A stretch of 64,000 nt of DNA from Anaerococcus rubeinfantis (GCF_001487145.1 NZ_LN913015.1:1-64000), one strand, 5' to 3'; shown: positions 26,534 to 35,276, counted from the stretch's first letter. The notes: a model not told the origin generated them from the sequence alone. Made by a program: numbers and translations.

Positions 26534-27418
26534 TTATTTAATTATTAAAAAATATAAAAATACAATAACTGAAAGAACAATTCTATATTTTCCAAAAATT
26601 ATAAAGTCGTTTTTTTGTACGTAGGAAATAAATTTCTTTATTACTATATAAGCAACGATAAAACTTAAAACCATTCCTATAAGAATTAAAATCCATTCGT
26701 ATCCTGAAAATCCTGATACGTTTTTTACAACTTTTAATAAGGTTGCTCCAAGCATAGTTGGAATTGCCAAAAAGAATGAAAATTCTGCACTTGCTGATCT
26801 TGATAGGCCCAAAACCATCGCCCCAATTATTGTTGCGGCTGATCTTGAAGTTCCTGGAATCATGGCTAGAACTTGGAAACATCCTATAAAAAATGCAGTT
26901 TTATAAGAAATTAGGGAAAGATTATCGATTCTTTCTTTATTTTCATTTTTATTTTTCTTTTCAATTAAAATTATTCCAATACCCCAAACAAAAAGCATAA
27001 GGGCAACGACCATTGGATTAAATAAGTAAGCATCAATAATATCATCAAGCAAAAATCCCAAAATTCCTGCAGGAATAACTCCGATAATTACCCTTTTCCA
27101 AAGCTCGATTGTTTCTTTGTGTGGGTGGGTTAATCTGTAATAAACTTTTGATTGACCATTTAATTTTTCGTAATTTTTTGGGAAATATTTTTGAGTTTTT
27201 TCTAAATTCCAAGGATTTAACTTAGAAAAATACAAAACAACTACTGAAAGTATTGCTCCAAGTTGAATTATTACATTAAAGGCATTGGCAAATTTTTCTG
27301 GCTCAAGTTTTACAAACTCATTTACCAAAATAAGATGGCCTGTTGATGAAACAGGCAAAAATTCTGTTACCCCTTCTACAATTGAAAGGATAAATACTTT
27401 TAACAAATCTAAAATCAT
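26534..27418 (-). CDS. uppP: Undecaprenyl-diphosphatase UppP (BacA)
   Basis: A 294-residue polytopic enzyme that removes phosphate from undecaprenyl diphosphate to recycle the peptidoglycan lipid carrier. Loss raises bacitracin sensitivity. Both active-site blocks are clear: EGVTEFLPVSSTGHLIL at residues 15-31, and PGTSRSAATI near residue 189. About eight membrane helices are predicted. Its start overlaps the stop of the upstream PP-loop gene (ATGA), so they are co-translated. Confidence 0.95.
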   Translation of the reverse strand: MILDLLKVFILSIVEGVTEFLPVSSTGHLILVNEFVKLEPEKFANAFNVIIQLGAILSVVVLYFSKLNPWNLEKTQKYFPKNYEKLNGQSKVYYRLTHPHKETIELWKRVIIGVIPAGILGFLLDDIIDAYLFNPMVVALMLFVWGIGIILIEKKNKNENKERIDNLSLISYKTAFFIGCFQVLAMIPGTSRSAATIIGAMVLGLSRSASAEFSFFLAIPTMLGATLLKVVKNVSGFSGYEWILILIGMVLSFIVAYIVIKKFISYVQKNDFIIFGKYRIVLSVIVFLYFLIIK

Positions 27419-28224
27419 TTTTCAAATTCCTCCATGAACGAATGTTCTTCTCCATTTATTTTATATCCCAAAACCATATCGCAATTTACATTTTCTGCTG
27501 ATCTTAGGATTGATTTTTCTACATTTGGTATATCTTCTTTTAATTCTTCAATAAGATTTTTTATTTTTTTTCTTGTATAGGATTCACTTTTTTTTGTAAC
27601 AGTACAAGCACAATTTAAAGCATCTAGACCTACATAATCACGCCAAGCTATTACATCTTTTTCTTCAATAAAATACATGGGCCTAATAAGCTCCATATCA
27701 TCAAAATTTTGCGCCATAAGTTTTGGCTTCATTGTTTTATAATTTCCAGCATACAAAACATTCATCAAAGTAGTTTCGATTGCATCGTTCATGTGATGAC
27801 CCAAGGCTACTTTGTTGCAACCAAGCTCTTTTGCCTTGGCGTATAAAAATCCTCTTCTCATTCTTGCACACATATAACAAGGATAGGCGCCTGAAATTTT
27901 TTCGCTAATTTCAAAAACATCCGAATCAAAAATTTTGGCTGGAATATTTAAATATTTTAAATTTTTCTCCAACAAGTCTCTATTTTCTTTATCATAGCCT
28001 GGATCCATACAAATATATTCAACTTCAAAATTTACATTTGAATGTTTGTGCAATTCTTCAACAAGTTTTGCTGTCAAAAGCGAATCTTTTCCACCAGAAA
28101 TCGCACAAGCGACCTTGTCGCCCTCATTTATTAATTCATATTTTTTTACAGCTTTTACAAATTTTGACCAAAGCTCTTTCCTATATTTTTTTATAATTGA
28201 TCTTTCAATTTCTACTAATTCCAT
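27415..28224 (-). CDS. TtcA-like PP-loop ATPase (tRNA thiolation family)
   Basis: A 269-residue PP-loop protein of the TtcA/TilS superfamily, which adenylates a tRNA cytidine for thiolation. The ATP site AISGGKDSLL lies near residue 42. A Cys pair, CYMC, near residue 117 and a later Cys-x-Cys (NCACTVTKK) fit the iron-sulfur cluster ligands of TtcA. I take ATG at 28224; a GTG one codon earlier is also possible. The start overlaps the stop of the metallo-hydrolase gene. Which tRNA or nucleoside it modifies is not proven by sequence. Confidence 0.82.
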   Translation of the reverse strand: MELVEIERSIIKKYRKELWSKFVKAVKKYELINEGDKVACAISGGKDSLLTAKLVEELHKHSNVNFEVEYICMDPGYDKENRDLLEKNLKYLNIPAKIFDSDVFEISEKISGAYPCYMCARMRRGFLYAKAKELGCNKVALGHHMNDAIETTLMNVLYAGNYKTMKPKLMAQNFDDMELIRPMYFIEEKDVIAWRDYVGLDALNCACTVTKKSESYTRKKIKNLIEELKEDIPNVEKSILRSAENVNCDMVLGYKINGEEHSFMEEFEK

Positions 28225-29015
28225 CACAACTCCACTATACTTGAAGGCGAGTGCCTTCTTGCAACTTCTAATTTTATATCTCTATTTGTATCTAGTCCAC
28301 AGGATTTTAGGTAATTATCTACGGTTATTCTACAAAGTTCTTCTGAATTATTTGTTTCAGACAAATGGGCAAGAAAAATTTTTTCATTTTTCCCTTGAAG
28401 GGCATCTGCCAAAGATTTTGCCGATTGTTCATTTGATAAATGGCCCATCTTACCCATAATTCTAACTTTCATAGGATAAGTGTAGGGTCCTCTTTTTAAA
28501 GCATCGAGGTCGTGGTTTGCCTCAAAATAATAAACATCTGATCCCTTTATTTCATTTAAAATTCTCTCATCAATTATTCCCGTATCAGTCAAAACTGTGA
28601 TTTTTTTATTATCCAAGTACAAAATAAAACCAACAGGTTCATTTGCATCGTGGTGAATTGATATTGGAAAAATATCAAAAGAATTAAAGTTTAAAAAAGA
28701 ATTCGACCTGAAAATTTTTATATTTTCTTCCTTTAGTTTTCCAGCATTTTTTATAAAAGAAAGCCAGGTTCCCTTGTTGGCATAAATTGGAATATCATAT
28801 CTTCTGCTCATGACAGAGGCTCCCTTTACATGGTCAACGTGCTCGTGAGTTAGAAAAATCGCATCCAAATCTTTTGGATTTTCCCCAATTTGAGATAAAA
28901 GATTTTCAATTTTTCTTCCAGAAAAACCACAATCAATCAAAATTCTTGAGCCCTTGTGCTCAACAAAAACTGAATTTCCCGAAGATCCTGAAGCTAGAGA
29001 GCAAAATTTACTCAT
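28224..29015 (-). CDS. MBL-fold metallo-hydrolase, YycJ/WalJ type
   Basis: A 263-residue metallo-beta-lactamase-fold protein. The zinc motif is THEHVDHVKG near residue 56, with further histidines at HHDANEP and HLSNEQ. The N-terminus (SLASGSSGNSVFVEHKGSRI) is typical of WalJ/YycJ, a 5'-3' DNA exonuclease-like protein linked to the WalRK locus in other Firmicutes. Here no walRK genes are adjacent. It heads a coupled operon with the PP-loop protein and uppP. Confidence 0.88.
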   Translation of the reverse strand: MSKFCSLASGSSGNSVFVEHKGSRILIDCGFSGRKIENLLSQIGENPKDLDAIFLTHEHVDHVKGASVMSRRYDIPIYANKGTWLSFIKNAGKLKEENIKIFRSNSFLNFNSFDIFPISIHHDANEPVGFILYLDNKKITVLTDTGIIDERILNEIKGSDVYYFEANHDLDALKRGPYTYPMKVRIMGKMGHLSNEQSAKSLADALQGKNEKIFLAHLSETNNSEELCRITVDNYLKSCGLDTNRDIKLEVARRHSPSSIVEL

Positions 29016-29126
29016 AATACTTCCTATCTTTTTTCAAATTTTATTTTAACATAAAAATATGTAAGATTTTAGAAAAACCTTACATAAGAACTAATTATAT
29101 AATACTTTTTTTAAATTAACTTTCAA

Positions 29127-29942
29127 TTATTTGTCAAAAAATACTTTTTCCAAAATATCAAAAACTCCATCTTGGTCATTTGAATAATCTGAAACAATAT
29201 CAACCATTTCTTTTACACTTTTTCTTCCGTTTGAACAAGTTGCAGAAATTCCTGCAATTTCAAGCATTGACTTATCATTATTAGAATCTCCAATAGCAAG
29301 AGTTGAATTAATATCAATATTTAAAATTTTACAAAGTCTCTCAAGAGCCTGACCCTTGTCAGCTTCCTTATTTAAAACCTCAAAAACTTCCGGCACATTT
29401 CTTACAGTTTGATAAGTTTTCAAAAGATTTTTGTTGTGGTTTTTTTCAAATTCATCAACAATTTCCCTATCTCCCATTATAGTAATTCTATCAACACTTT
29501 GATTTTTATTTTTCTCATCAAATTTTTCAATAGGCATTTTTAAAAGTTTTGATTCAAATAAAAAATGTTTATTTATATTTTTACTGTTGTTGTACAAATT
29601 ATATTTATTATAAATTCCAATTTGAAGCTTGTCGTTTATTATTTTTTTAAGATTTAAATAATCGTCTATATGAAGGATTTTTTTGGAAATATCTGATTTG
29701 TCTTTGTTTTTTATAACAAGAGATCCGGTGTTAGTTATTGAATAATCATCATTAGAAAATAAATTCAAACGATCAAGAATCCAAGAAAATCCTCCCACAG
29801 GTCTTCCAGTTGCAATTACAACAAAAATCCCCTTATCTCTTAATTTTTTTATAATTTTAAAATTTTTCTCAGAAACTTTTTTATTTGAATTTAAAAGAGT
29901 TCCATCCAGGTCAATAGCTACAAGTTTTATATTTTTATCCAT
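29127..29942 (-). CDS. Cof-type HAD-IIB hydrolase
   Basis: A 271-residue haloacid dehalogenase-type phosphatase of the Cof subfamily. Motif I is AIDLDGTLLNS at the N-terminus, motif II is the Thr in VIATGRP, and motif IV is IGDSNNDKSM. A C2B cap lies in the middle. Family members dephosphorylate sugar phosphates, FMN or pyridoxal phosphate; the substrate is unknown. ATG at 29942 has AGGAG five bases upstream; a GTG six bases earlier overlaps that site and is less likely. Confidence 0.9.
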   Translation of the reverse strand: MDKNIKLVAIDLDGTLLNSNKKVSEKNFKIIKKLRDKGIFVVIATGRPVGGFSWILDRLNLFSNDDYSITNTGSLVIKNKDKSDISKKILHIDDYLNLKKIINDKLQIGIYNKYNLYNNSKNINKHFLFESKLLKMPIEKFDEKNKNQSVDRITIMGDREIVDEFEKNHNKNLLKTYQTVRNVPEVFEVLNKEADKGQALERLCKILNIDINSTLAIGDSNNDKSMLEIAGISATCSNGRKSVKEMVDIVSDYSNDQDGVFDILEKVFFDK

Positions 29943-29998
29943 ATTCACTCCTAACTTAAATCTATCTTTATTCTATCATATAAAATTATTTATTTTAA

Positions 29999-30033
29999 AA
30001 TATAAAAAATAAGCCCTATTATAAAGGCTTATT
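29999..30033 (-). terminator. Terminator of the PPC-HAD-hemZ operon
   Basis: Stem AATAAGCC (30008-30015) / GGCTTATT (30026-30033), followed on the minus strand by TTTTTTATA. It overlaps the end of hemZ. Confidence 0.75.
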
Positions 30034-31323
30034 AATAAAATTTTCTATTAACTTATTTTTATCAGAAATTTCTTTTTCAATATTTTTATAATAATCTCTA
30101 AGATTTCTCTCATTCCTATATTTTTTTCCATTTGTAAGTTTAGAATTTGCATTCATTCCAAGGCCTATAATATTTTCTAGCTCTTCATTTATTAAAATAT
30201 TGTATCTTTGGGGAGTATTTCCTTTTTCATAGCCAATATTTTCCAAATTTCCTATTATATTTTTTTGCCTGTAAAGATAGTAAGGCTTGTAGGAATTTTC
30301 TTTGGTAAATTTTTCAATATCTTTGGAAATTTTTTCCGCTTCAATTTCATCTCCATTAATATTTTCTTCAAAATATTTTGACCCAACTTTTTGAGCGAGA
30401 GCATGAAAAGTAATGTTGTCTGGCCTTAAATCTTTTAAAATTTCAAAATTTTTAGAAAAACTTTCCCTATTTTCTCCAAAAAGTCCCACAATAAAATCCA
30501 TATTTACGATAAAGCCAAGTTTTTTGGCATAGGTATAAATTTTTACAAAATTTTCAAAATCAATTGATCTATTTATATTTTCCAATACATTTTCACTAAA
30601 AGTTTGAGGATTTAGGGAAATTCTTCCTACATTTTTTTCTTTAAATAAATCAAGCTTTTTATAATCAAGAGTATCTTCCCTTCCTGCTTCAAGGGTGAAT
30701 TCATCAAAAATAAATTTCTCATTAATCAAAGATAAAATCCTATCCAAATCTTTCAAGGACAAATTTGATGGAGTTCCTCCCCCAAGATAAATTGTATTCA
30801 ATTTTTTCGGCAAATTTATTTGAGAAATTTCCTTTAATAAAAAATCTACATAAAGATTTTTCTCTACTGCCTTTGACACAATAGTTGGATAAGAGCAATA
30901 TCTACACCTTTGTGGGCAAAAAGGAATATTTATATAAAGATTAAAAGCTTTGGAGTCAAATTCCAATTTATCCTGATTTTCTTTAATACTTTTTAATAAG
31001 TCAATTTTGTTATCACTCACCTTATAAATATTTTTTAAATCAGAAAAACTGTGATTTTTTAAAAGTTTTAAGGGTTTTGAACCTGTTAATATTCCCCAAT
31101 CAGTAGACTTTCCATTTTTATCTTTTAAAATTTCAAATAAAATTTGTTTTAACTTCAAATTAGAATCAAAAAAGTAGGACTTATTTTCATATTCAATAAG
31201 TCCGTTTTTTATTGATATATCAAAATTTTCTTTTACAAAAGTAAAATCTTCTTTTGAATAAAAAATATTTAAAATATCATATACAATTTTTCTTAAATTT
31301 TCATTTTCTAAATATATTCTCAT
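30019..31323 (-). CDS. hemZ: HemZ-like oxygen-independent coproporphyrinogen dehydrogenase
   Basis: A 434-residue radical SAM enzyme of the HemN/HemZ class. The cluster motif is CPQRCRYC (Cys-x3-Cys-x2-Cys) near residue 134, followed by LGGGTPSNL and a C-terminal HemN domain. An N-terminal extension of about 120 residues is typical of HemZ rather than HemW. Anaerobic porphyrin or heme-related chemistry is expected. No other heme genes are nearby, so a different substrate is possible. ATG at 31323 overlaps the preceding stop codon (ATGA). Confidence 0.82.
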   Translation of the reverse strand: MRIYLENENLRKIVYDILNIFYSKEDFTFVKENFDISIKNGLIEYENKSYFFDSNLKLKQILFEILKDKNGKSTDWGILTGSKPLKLLKNHSFSDLKNIYKVSDNKIDLLKSIKENQDKLEFDSKAFNLYINIPFCPQRCRYCSYPTIVSKAVEKNLYVDFLLKEISQINLPKKLNTIYLGGGTPSNLSLKDLDRILSLINEKFIFDEFTLEAGREDTLDYKKLDLFKEKNVGRISLNPQTFSENVLENINRSIDFENFVKIYTYAKKLGFIVNMDFIVGLFGENRESFSKNFEILKDLRPDNITFHALAQKVGSKYFEENINGDEIEAEKISKDIEKFTKENSYKPYYLYRQKNIIGNLENIGYEKGNTPQRYNILINEELENIIGLGMNANSKLTNGKKYRNERNLRDYYKNIEKEISDKNKLIENFINKPL

Positions 31324-32597
31324 ATCTCTTTTACAATTTCCCTTGCCCAATTTTCATCAACCATCTCCGCACTTTTTACATCTATAAAGGAAATATATTT
31401 ATCGTACAAACTTTCATATAAATCATCAATAAAAGGCATTTTAAAAATCCCGTCCTTTGTTCTTATTATAAATTCATTGTTTTTATAGGTCATTTGCAAA
31501 ATGTCTTCTTTTTTAAATTTAAAATCCGGACTTTGGATTAGGACAAATTTCATAATTTCAATTATATTATCAATTTTCCCATCTTCAAAAATAGAAATTT
31601 TTTCTTTTAAATCGGAGTCTTTCTTGCACATTCTAATCAAAAAATCTTCCGCCTTGTTTTTATTTAACCTATCCAAAATTTTAAGCGAAGATTTAAAGGC
31701 AAGTTGGTTTCTTTTTTTAATAAATTTTGGATCATTTACAAACATTAATTTTTTGTCGCTATCGGTGTAAACATGCCTATAATTTAATTTAAATAAATTC
31801 TTACAAGAAGGACATTCGATTAGGCCAATATTTTCTATAAAATCTTTATCGTTTTGAGAAAAAACTGCAGTTGGCAAGGATTTTGTAAATTTATTTTGGC
31901 AAGCTGGGCAAGATAAAGAAAAATCCTTATTTCTCGTATCTATTTGATTTTTGTTTTTTAGAAATGATAAAAAGTCGCCCAAAGATGAAAATACCAAGTC
32001 TGCTTCTTTTTTTGTGGCGTCGCTATCATCCAAATCTACAATCAAAACCGCCTTTGCCCCGGATTTTTTTGCAGCCCTAATTCCAGAAAGTGAATCTTCC
32101 AAAATATAAGTTTTTTCCTTATCTGCGCCCAAAGCCTCCATTGCTAAATTAAAAATTTCAGGATCAGGCTTGCCATTTTTTATATTATCTGCTGTAATTA
32201 TTTGGTCAAAATAATCTCTCACACCTTCTCTATCGACCAAAAAATCTACTTTTTTCTTATAAGAAGACGAAGCAAGGGCGATTTTTTCTTCATTTTCTTT
32301 CAAATAATCCAAAATTTGTAAAAGATCTGGTTTTTTTAAAGAATAATCAAGTTCTTCAAATCTTTTCTCCCTTAAATCATTCAATTCTTCTCGAATTTTT
32401 TCTGCCTTTTCTCTATCCATAGAAAAATGTTCCTCCATAAATGAAATGGATTCATCCTTTTTTCTACCAGATAAAAGAATTTTATCTTCTAAAGTAAAAG
32501 TAAAATTGTTTTTTTCGGCTATTTCAAGCCAAGTTTGATAGTAAATTTTTTCCGTATCAAAAATGGTCCCGTCCATATCAAAAATAAAATAATTCAT
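31320..32597 (-). CDS. Fusion of a HAD phosphatase and a CpXC zinc-ribbon domain
   Basis: A 425-residue two-domain protein. Residues 1-210 form a beta-phosphoglucomutase-like HAD phosphatase (FDMDGTIFD at residues 6-14, LASSS, GKPDPEIF and LEDSLSGI). Residues about 225-425 match a CpXC-type domain with zinc-ribbon cysteine pairs CPAC and CPSC. CpXC proteins are usually separate genes of unknown function in Firmicutes. The reading frame is continuous across the junction with no sign of a frameshift. ATG at 32597 is preferred over an upstream TTG. Confidence 0.78.
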   Translation of the reverse strand: MNYFIFDMDGTIFDTEKIYYQTWLEIAEKNNFTFTLEDKILLSGRKKDESISFMEEHFSMDREKAEKIREELNDLREKRFEELDYSLKKPDLLQILDYLKENEEKIALASSSYKKKVDFLVDREGVRDYFDQIITADNIKNGKPDPEIFNLAMEALGADKEKTYILEDSLSGIRAAKKSGAKAVLIVDLDDSDATKKEADLVFSSLGDFLSFLKNKNQIDTRNKDFSLSCPACQNKFTKSLPTAVFSQNDKDFIENIGLIECPSCKNLFKLNYRHVYTDSDKKLMFVNDPKFIKKRNQLAFKSSLKILDRLNKNKAEDFLIRMCKKDSDLKEKISIFEDGKIDNIIEIMKFVLIQSPDFKFKKEDILQMTYKNNEFIIRTKDGIFKMPFIDDLYESLYDKYISFIDVKSAEMVDENWAREIVKEI

Positions 32598-32598
32598 A

Positions 32599-33045
32599 TT
32601 AAAACTCAATCAAATTTAGACCCAAATCTTGGTCAAAAATCCTGTTAATTTCACCATCAATTATAGTTACAAAAATTTCTGCAGTCAAAGAAATAACAGC
32701 CTCATTCAAGTGCCCTGCAATCGCCTCACCAGCAAGGCTATTTTCATTAGGATTTGATTTTGCCCTTCCACAAGTTATGTGAAAATGAGTATAAAGCTTT
32801 CCATCTTTATTTGAAATATTTCCACAAAGATTTGCAATTTCTAAATCCTCTTCATATTTTTTTATTTTATATTCCTTACTTTCCGGATCAAAAAGACCCA
32901 CCTCAAGATTATCAGTAGCTCCAATTCCAGTTAAAAAACCAGCCTTAACATTTTCTTTTTCAAGAATTTTCCTAACAGATTCCACAAGCTTGTCGCCTTT
33001 TTTTAATCTAATAACTAATTTATCATCAAATCTTTTATAAACCAT
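32599..33045 (-). CDS. PPC/DUF296 domain protein
   Basis: A 148-residue protein with a PPC (DUF296) domain, a trimeric fold also found in plant AT-hook proteins. In bacteria it stands alone and is of uncertain function. Visible family wording includes FLTGIGATDNLEVGLFD, a histidine-rich HFHITCGR stretch and GHLNEAVISLTAEIFV. ATG at 33045 has AAAGGA six bases upstream and suits the family N-terminus; a longer frame to 33096 lacks a ribosome site. It is the first gene of the operon with the HAD-CpXC fusion and hemZ. Confidence 0.83.
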   Translation of the reverse strand: MVYKRFDDKLVIRLKKGDKLVESVRKILEKENVKAGFLTGIGATDNLEVGLFDPESKEYKIKKYEEDLEIANLCGNISNKDGKLYTHFHITCGRAKSNPNENSLAGEAIAGHLNEAVISLTAEIFVTIIDGEINRIFDQDLGLNLIEF

Positions 33046-33085
33046 ACAAAATCCTTTCATTTTTCTTCTTATCTTTTCTTTAATA

Positions 33086-33114
33086 ATTATACCCAAACAA
33101 GGGGAAGGTGTTGA
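33086..33114 (-). promoter_or_regulatory. Candidate promoter of the PPC-HAD-hemZ operon
   Basis: Minus strand: -10 TATAAT (33086-33091) preceded by TTTGGG, with a fair -35-like TCAACA 17 bp upstream. Confidence 0.45.
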
Positions 33115-33169
33115 TTTTAATTTTGTTTTAATTTTAAATTACAAAGTAAATTATTTAATTAAATTAATT

Positions 33170-33737
33170 CTTCGTAGACTTAGGGAGGAAGGAACAGGGG
33201 ACTTCCGATTGTCCCCTTTTTCCACGCTAATTTATTTTTTAAAATTTAACAAAATCTTAAATTAAAATTTAATTTTAAAATAAAACTACGAATAAACTCC
33301 GCGGTATAATTATTGAAATTGTACAACTGGCACAATTTCAAGCTAATTATATCCCCTAAGAACCCCCATCTTTATAACCCCTTAACCGGCCCTTGCAGGG
33401 AGCAAAATCAGAAAGAAACTAAAGTTTCTTTCAGTTTTTAATTGATTAGCTAAATTTAATAAAAAAAATGCCCAAAATAAATAAATTCTAAGTTCATTAA
33501 AAGAGAAAAAATAACTCACTTACGTTCAAACATTTTTTTCTCTAATAATTCACTTGAATTTATAATTATTTTTAAATAGTAATTAAATTTAAAAATCTGA
33601 AAGAAGCGTTAGCTTCTTACAAATCCAGCTCCATGCAATGGTCGTTTGCAGGGGGGGGCAAAAAAGTGGGGGTCGTTAGGGGGAGGAAAAAGGGGGAGAA
33701 TCGAAACTCCCCATTTCCTCCCCCTAACATTACGGAG
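33170..33737. mobile_element. GC-rich nested palindromic element, possible MITE
   Basis: A 568-bp non-coding element with far more G and C runs than its surroundings. The outer ends are inverted (CTTCGTAG at 33170; CTCCGTAA on the minus strand at 33737), each followed by TTAGGG-rich sequence. The right arm is a nested hairpin: GTTAGGGGGAGGAAA (33675-33689) pairs with TTTCCTCCCCCTAAC (33714-33728), with an inner GGGGAG/CTCCCC. The left end has a related hairpin GGGGAC/GTCCCC. Inner hairpins GAAAGAAACT/AGTTTCTTTC and AAGAAGC/GCTTCTT are paired variants of each other. No ORF; no target duplication could be fixed in the AT-rich flanks. Confidence 0.55.
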
Positions 33738-33794
33738 TATTAAATTTATTTGAAAATAAAACATAAGATTAAAAAACAAAAAAAATCAGCATTT

Positions 33795-33816
33795 AAAAAA
33801 GGACTATTTCTAGTCC
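33795..33816 (-). terminator. Terminator of the ECF S component gene
   Basis: Stem GGACTA (33801-33806) / TAGTCC (33811-33816) with a TTTC loop, followed on the minus strand by TTTTTT. Confidence 0.75.
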
Positions 33817-34352
33817 ATTTTTACTCTTTTTGCAACTGCAATTGAAAATATTGCAGCAACTATTACTGAAATTATTCCGTTTATTGAAGAAACTCCAAGT
33901 TTTTGTACAACTTCTACCATATTTGCTTCAAATGATAAGCCCATAGCTACTTTATTTTTTATAAATGTGTAAAGCAAATAAAGAACAATGTAGGTTACTT
34001 GTCCTAAAAATCCTGCAAGAAGTGCTTTTGCTTTTTCGTTTTTCATTTTTATTTTGTGAAAAACTAAACCTGCAACAAAGCCCATCATAAATTTATTTAT
34101 AAAAGTAAATGGAGCTGATGCAAAATAAAGTGGATTTGTTAGATCAAAAATTGCAGATCCTATTCCTGCAGCAAGTCCACCAAGTCCCGGTCCCAAAATA
34201 ATTCCTGCTAACAAGCAAAATACATTTCCCAAATGAAATCTTGTATCTCCCATTGGAGTTTTTAATGGAATTTGGAAAAATGCTGAGAAAATAAATACTA
34301 GGGCAATAAAAAGTCCCGTATATGTAATTTTTTTTGTAGTTAATTTATTCAT
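33810..34352 (-). CDS. ECF transporter S component
   Basis: A 180-residue, very hydrophobic protein with five or six membrane helices, matching the substrate-binding S subunits of energy-coupling factor vitamin transporters. Typical wording is FHLGNVFCLLAGIILGPGLG and the GLAAGIGSAIFDL turn. Such subunits share a common EcfA/EcfT module encoded elsewhere. The vitamin cannot be named: no riboswitch (TPP, FMN, cobalamin, preQ1) was recognised in the 214 bp upstream. Monocistronic. Confidence 0.82.
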   Translation of the reverse strand: MNKLTTKKITYTGLFIALVFIFSAFFQIPLKTPMGDTRFHLGNVFCLLAGIILGPGLGGLAAGIGSAIFDLTNPLYFASAPFTFINKFMMGFVAGLVFHKIKMKNEKAKALLAGFLGQVTYIVLYLLYTFIKNKVAMGLSFEANMVEVVQKLGVSSINGIISVIVAAIFSIAVAKRVKMD

Positions 34353-34496
34353 AAGTCCTCCTAATAAATTTCATTACTAAATAATTATATAATATATTGT
34401 AAATTGTGTAAATATATCATTTTCCTATTCAAATTCTCATAAATATTCAAAACTTCGATTCTTTAATTTTTAAAATTTTCTTGTAAAGTATAAAAA

Positions 34497-34512
34497 TGTA
34501 ACATGAGTTACA
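34497..34512 (+). promoter_or_regulatory. CRP/FNR-type dyad upstream of an unknown gene
   Basis: Perfect palindrome TGTAACATGAGTTACA (6+4+6). A -10 TATAAT lies at 34534-34539 with no usable -35. If transcription starts near 34546, the dyad centre is at -41.5, the class II activator position of CRP/FNR-family regulators. Confidence 0.5.
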
Positions 34513-34566
34513 GAAATAAATTTATTTTTTTAATATAATAAGTTAAAAAGATTAAAGGAGTTATAA

Positions 34567-35223
34567 ATGAGTGAATTTTTAGGACCAATACATTTTTTGA
34601 TGTATGAAAAAATAAAGTTTCAAGATAAAATTACAAATTTTCTTTTGGATGGAAATACAAAAGAAATTGATGAAAAAATCGCCCCAGTTTCAACAGATAA
34701 TTTGGAAAATTTGATTGACCAAGAAAATATTCACGGCTGGCTTGATTCAAAAATTGATGTTGTAGAAAATAGACTTGCCTTTGCAATAAAAAATAGCCAA
34801 AAAACAAAAGAAAAATTATTTGATTTTGGAAAAAAACAAGGAGAAGGGAAAAATTTCTCTGATTATAATGAAATTTTTCAAGATTTAAACATGATGCTCC
34901 TTGATGGAATGCCATGTGATAACGGACTTTCTGCAACAATTGATGAAAATGATGATTTATTTTTAATTACAAATGTAAATACTCACGAAAAATATTTCAA
35001 AGATTTTATAAATCCAGAAGATTCTCTTTCAAATACTTGTGAAGGAGGCCACAGCCACGACCACCATGAAGCTTTCGAAATTAATAAAAATGGTTTTGAA
35101 TTAAAAGAAGAAATTTCTCCATACCATGAATATAGGTACGAATTTTTGAAAGGATATTTTGAAAATTCCCCTTATGGAGTTGATCTTGTTGGTGGAATTA
35201 ATTATAGAATTTACAAAAAATAA
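34567..35223 (+). CDS. Conserved hypothetical protein with a His-rich segment
   Basis: A 218-residue protein that I do not recognise by function. The N-terminus (MSEFLGPIHFLMYEKIKFQD) resembles a conserved hypothetical family of clostridia-like anaerobes. A metal-ligand-rich stretch, CEGGHSHDHHEAF, lies near residue 157, and Cys also occurs in MPCDNG near residue 115. There are no membrane segments or signal peptide. It has its own promoter with a CRP/FNR-type site at the activator position, hinting at redox or nitrosative control (inference). AAAGGAG precedes ATG. A uracil-DNA glycosylase gene follows after 53 bp. Confidence 0.65.
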   Translation: MSEFLGPIHFLMYEKIKFQDKITNFLLDGNTKEIDEKIAPVSTDNLENLIDQENIHGWLDSKIDVVENRLAFAIKNSQKTKEKLFDFGKKQGEGKNFSDYNEIFQDLNMMLLDGMPCDNGLSATIDENDDLFLITNVNTHEKYFKDFINPEDSLSNTCEGGHSHDHHEAFEINKNGFELKEEISPYHEYRYEFLKGYFENSPYGVDLVGGINYRIYKK

Positions 35224-35276
35224 AAAATATTATACAAAATGGATAAGTATATCTTGGAAAAATAGTAAGGATTTTT

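Noticed and set aside
29068-29098. Hairpin TGTAAG/CTTACA after the WalJ-like gene's upstream region as a terminator
   Set aside because: The stem is short and interrupted and no clear T-run follows on either strand.
34353-34566. Vitamin riboswitch before the ECF S component gene
   Set aside because: No conserved core of the TPP, FMN, cobalamin, lysine or preQ1 classes was recognised in the AT-rich leader.
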